This document shows, piece by piece, positions 6,363 through 6,501 of a DNA stretch of 6,501 nucleotides (positions are counted from its first letter, which is position 1; each line of letters begins with the position of its first letter). The notes beneath the pieces are model-generated. The model was given only the letters and a program-made list of their open reading frames with translations, was not told where the DNA came from and did not search any database. The translations under genes were made by a program, and so were the position numbers. Origin of the DNA: an uncultured Porphyromonadaceae bacterium (GTDB lineage: Bacteria > Bacteroidota > Bacteroidia > Bacteroidales > CAMTPD01); assembly GCA_947074265.1 (NCBI GenBank), contig CAMTPD010000088.1, positions 1-6,501 of the forward strand, given 5' to 3'.

Positions 6363-6451
6363 AATAGTTAATGAGTTAGCAGCAATTTTACTTGTTGTGA
6401 ATTCGGTTGTACGCTTGCTCTCGGAACAAGACATTATGCAAAGTGGGGTTT
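6363..6451. other. Short non-coding remainder before the adapter
   Basis: These 89 bases are the last genomic sequence in the window. The ATG at 6371 meets a stop two codons later, and I see no promoter, RNA gene or other coding sequence. The true continuation is missing because adapter sequence follows. Confidence 0.6.
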
Positions 6452-6501
6452 AGATCGGAAGAGCACACGTCTGAACTCCAGTCACTCCGGAGAAGCTCGT
6501 A
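6452..6501 (+). other. Illumina TruSeq adapter read-through (artefact, not genomic)
   Basis: From 6452 the sequence starts with AGATCGGAAGAGC and continues through ACACGTCTGAACTCCAGTCAC (ending at 6485), an exact 34-base match, from memory, to the TruSeq read-1 adapter. Bases 6486-6493 (TCCGGAGA) match what I remember as the i7 index D702, and 6494-6501 (AGCTCGTA) match the next adapter bases (ATCTCGTA) with one difference at 6495. This is untrimmed library adapter at a contig end. Confidence 0.98.

Noticed and set aside
6363..6501. Start of another gene or an element end at the right edge
   Set aside because: The last 50 bases are library adapter, and the 89 bases before them contain no open frame or terminal repeat.

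Overview
This is a chromosomal housekeeping segment from a member of the Bacteroidota, most likely Bacteroidales. That placement is inferred from three things: two clear promoters of the Bacteroidetes type (TTTG, about 19-20 bases, TAnnTTTG), start codons with A-rich leaders and no Shine-Dalgarno sequence, and the gene set itself (190-residue adenylate kinase, Obg with an acidic tail, fused Nnr enzyme next to hpt-adk-obg).

Layout: bases 1-459 hold no gene I can support; the first 125 bases carry an unusual cluster of short inverted repeats. A hairpin terminator at 460-504 closes a minus-strand gene (509-2020) for the bifunctional NAD(P)H-hydrate repair enzyme. A compact divergent promoter region (about 2040-2150) separates it from a plus-strand cluster: hpt (2154-2693), adk (2731-3303), obg (3325-4467), pgeF (4472-5281) and a stand-alone B3/B4-domain gene (5295-5966). 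Gaps inside the cluster are 37, 21, 4 and 13 bases, so it reads as one operon. A separate small winged-helix gene (6107-6319) has its own promoter and terminator.

The genes are metabolic maintenance functions: Nnr repairs damaged NAD(P)H, Hpt and Adk run purine salvage and adenylate balance, Obg is the ribosome-assembly GTPase, and PgeF belongs to the laccase-domain family linked both to peptidoglycan precursor editing and to purine nucleoside cleavage. The last two genes are of unknown function.

I see no defence system, mobile element, CRISPR array or RNA gene. The points most worth a second look are a 12-bp perfect inverted repeat followed by T-rich sequence inside the start of pgeF, which looks like an attenuator or terminator in coding sequence, and the last 50 bases, which are Illumina TruSeq adapter with an index and not genomic DNA.
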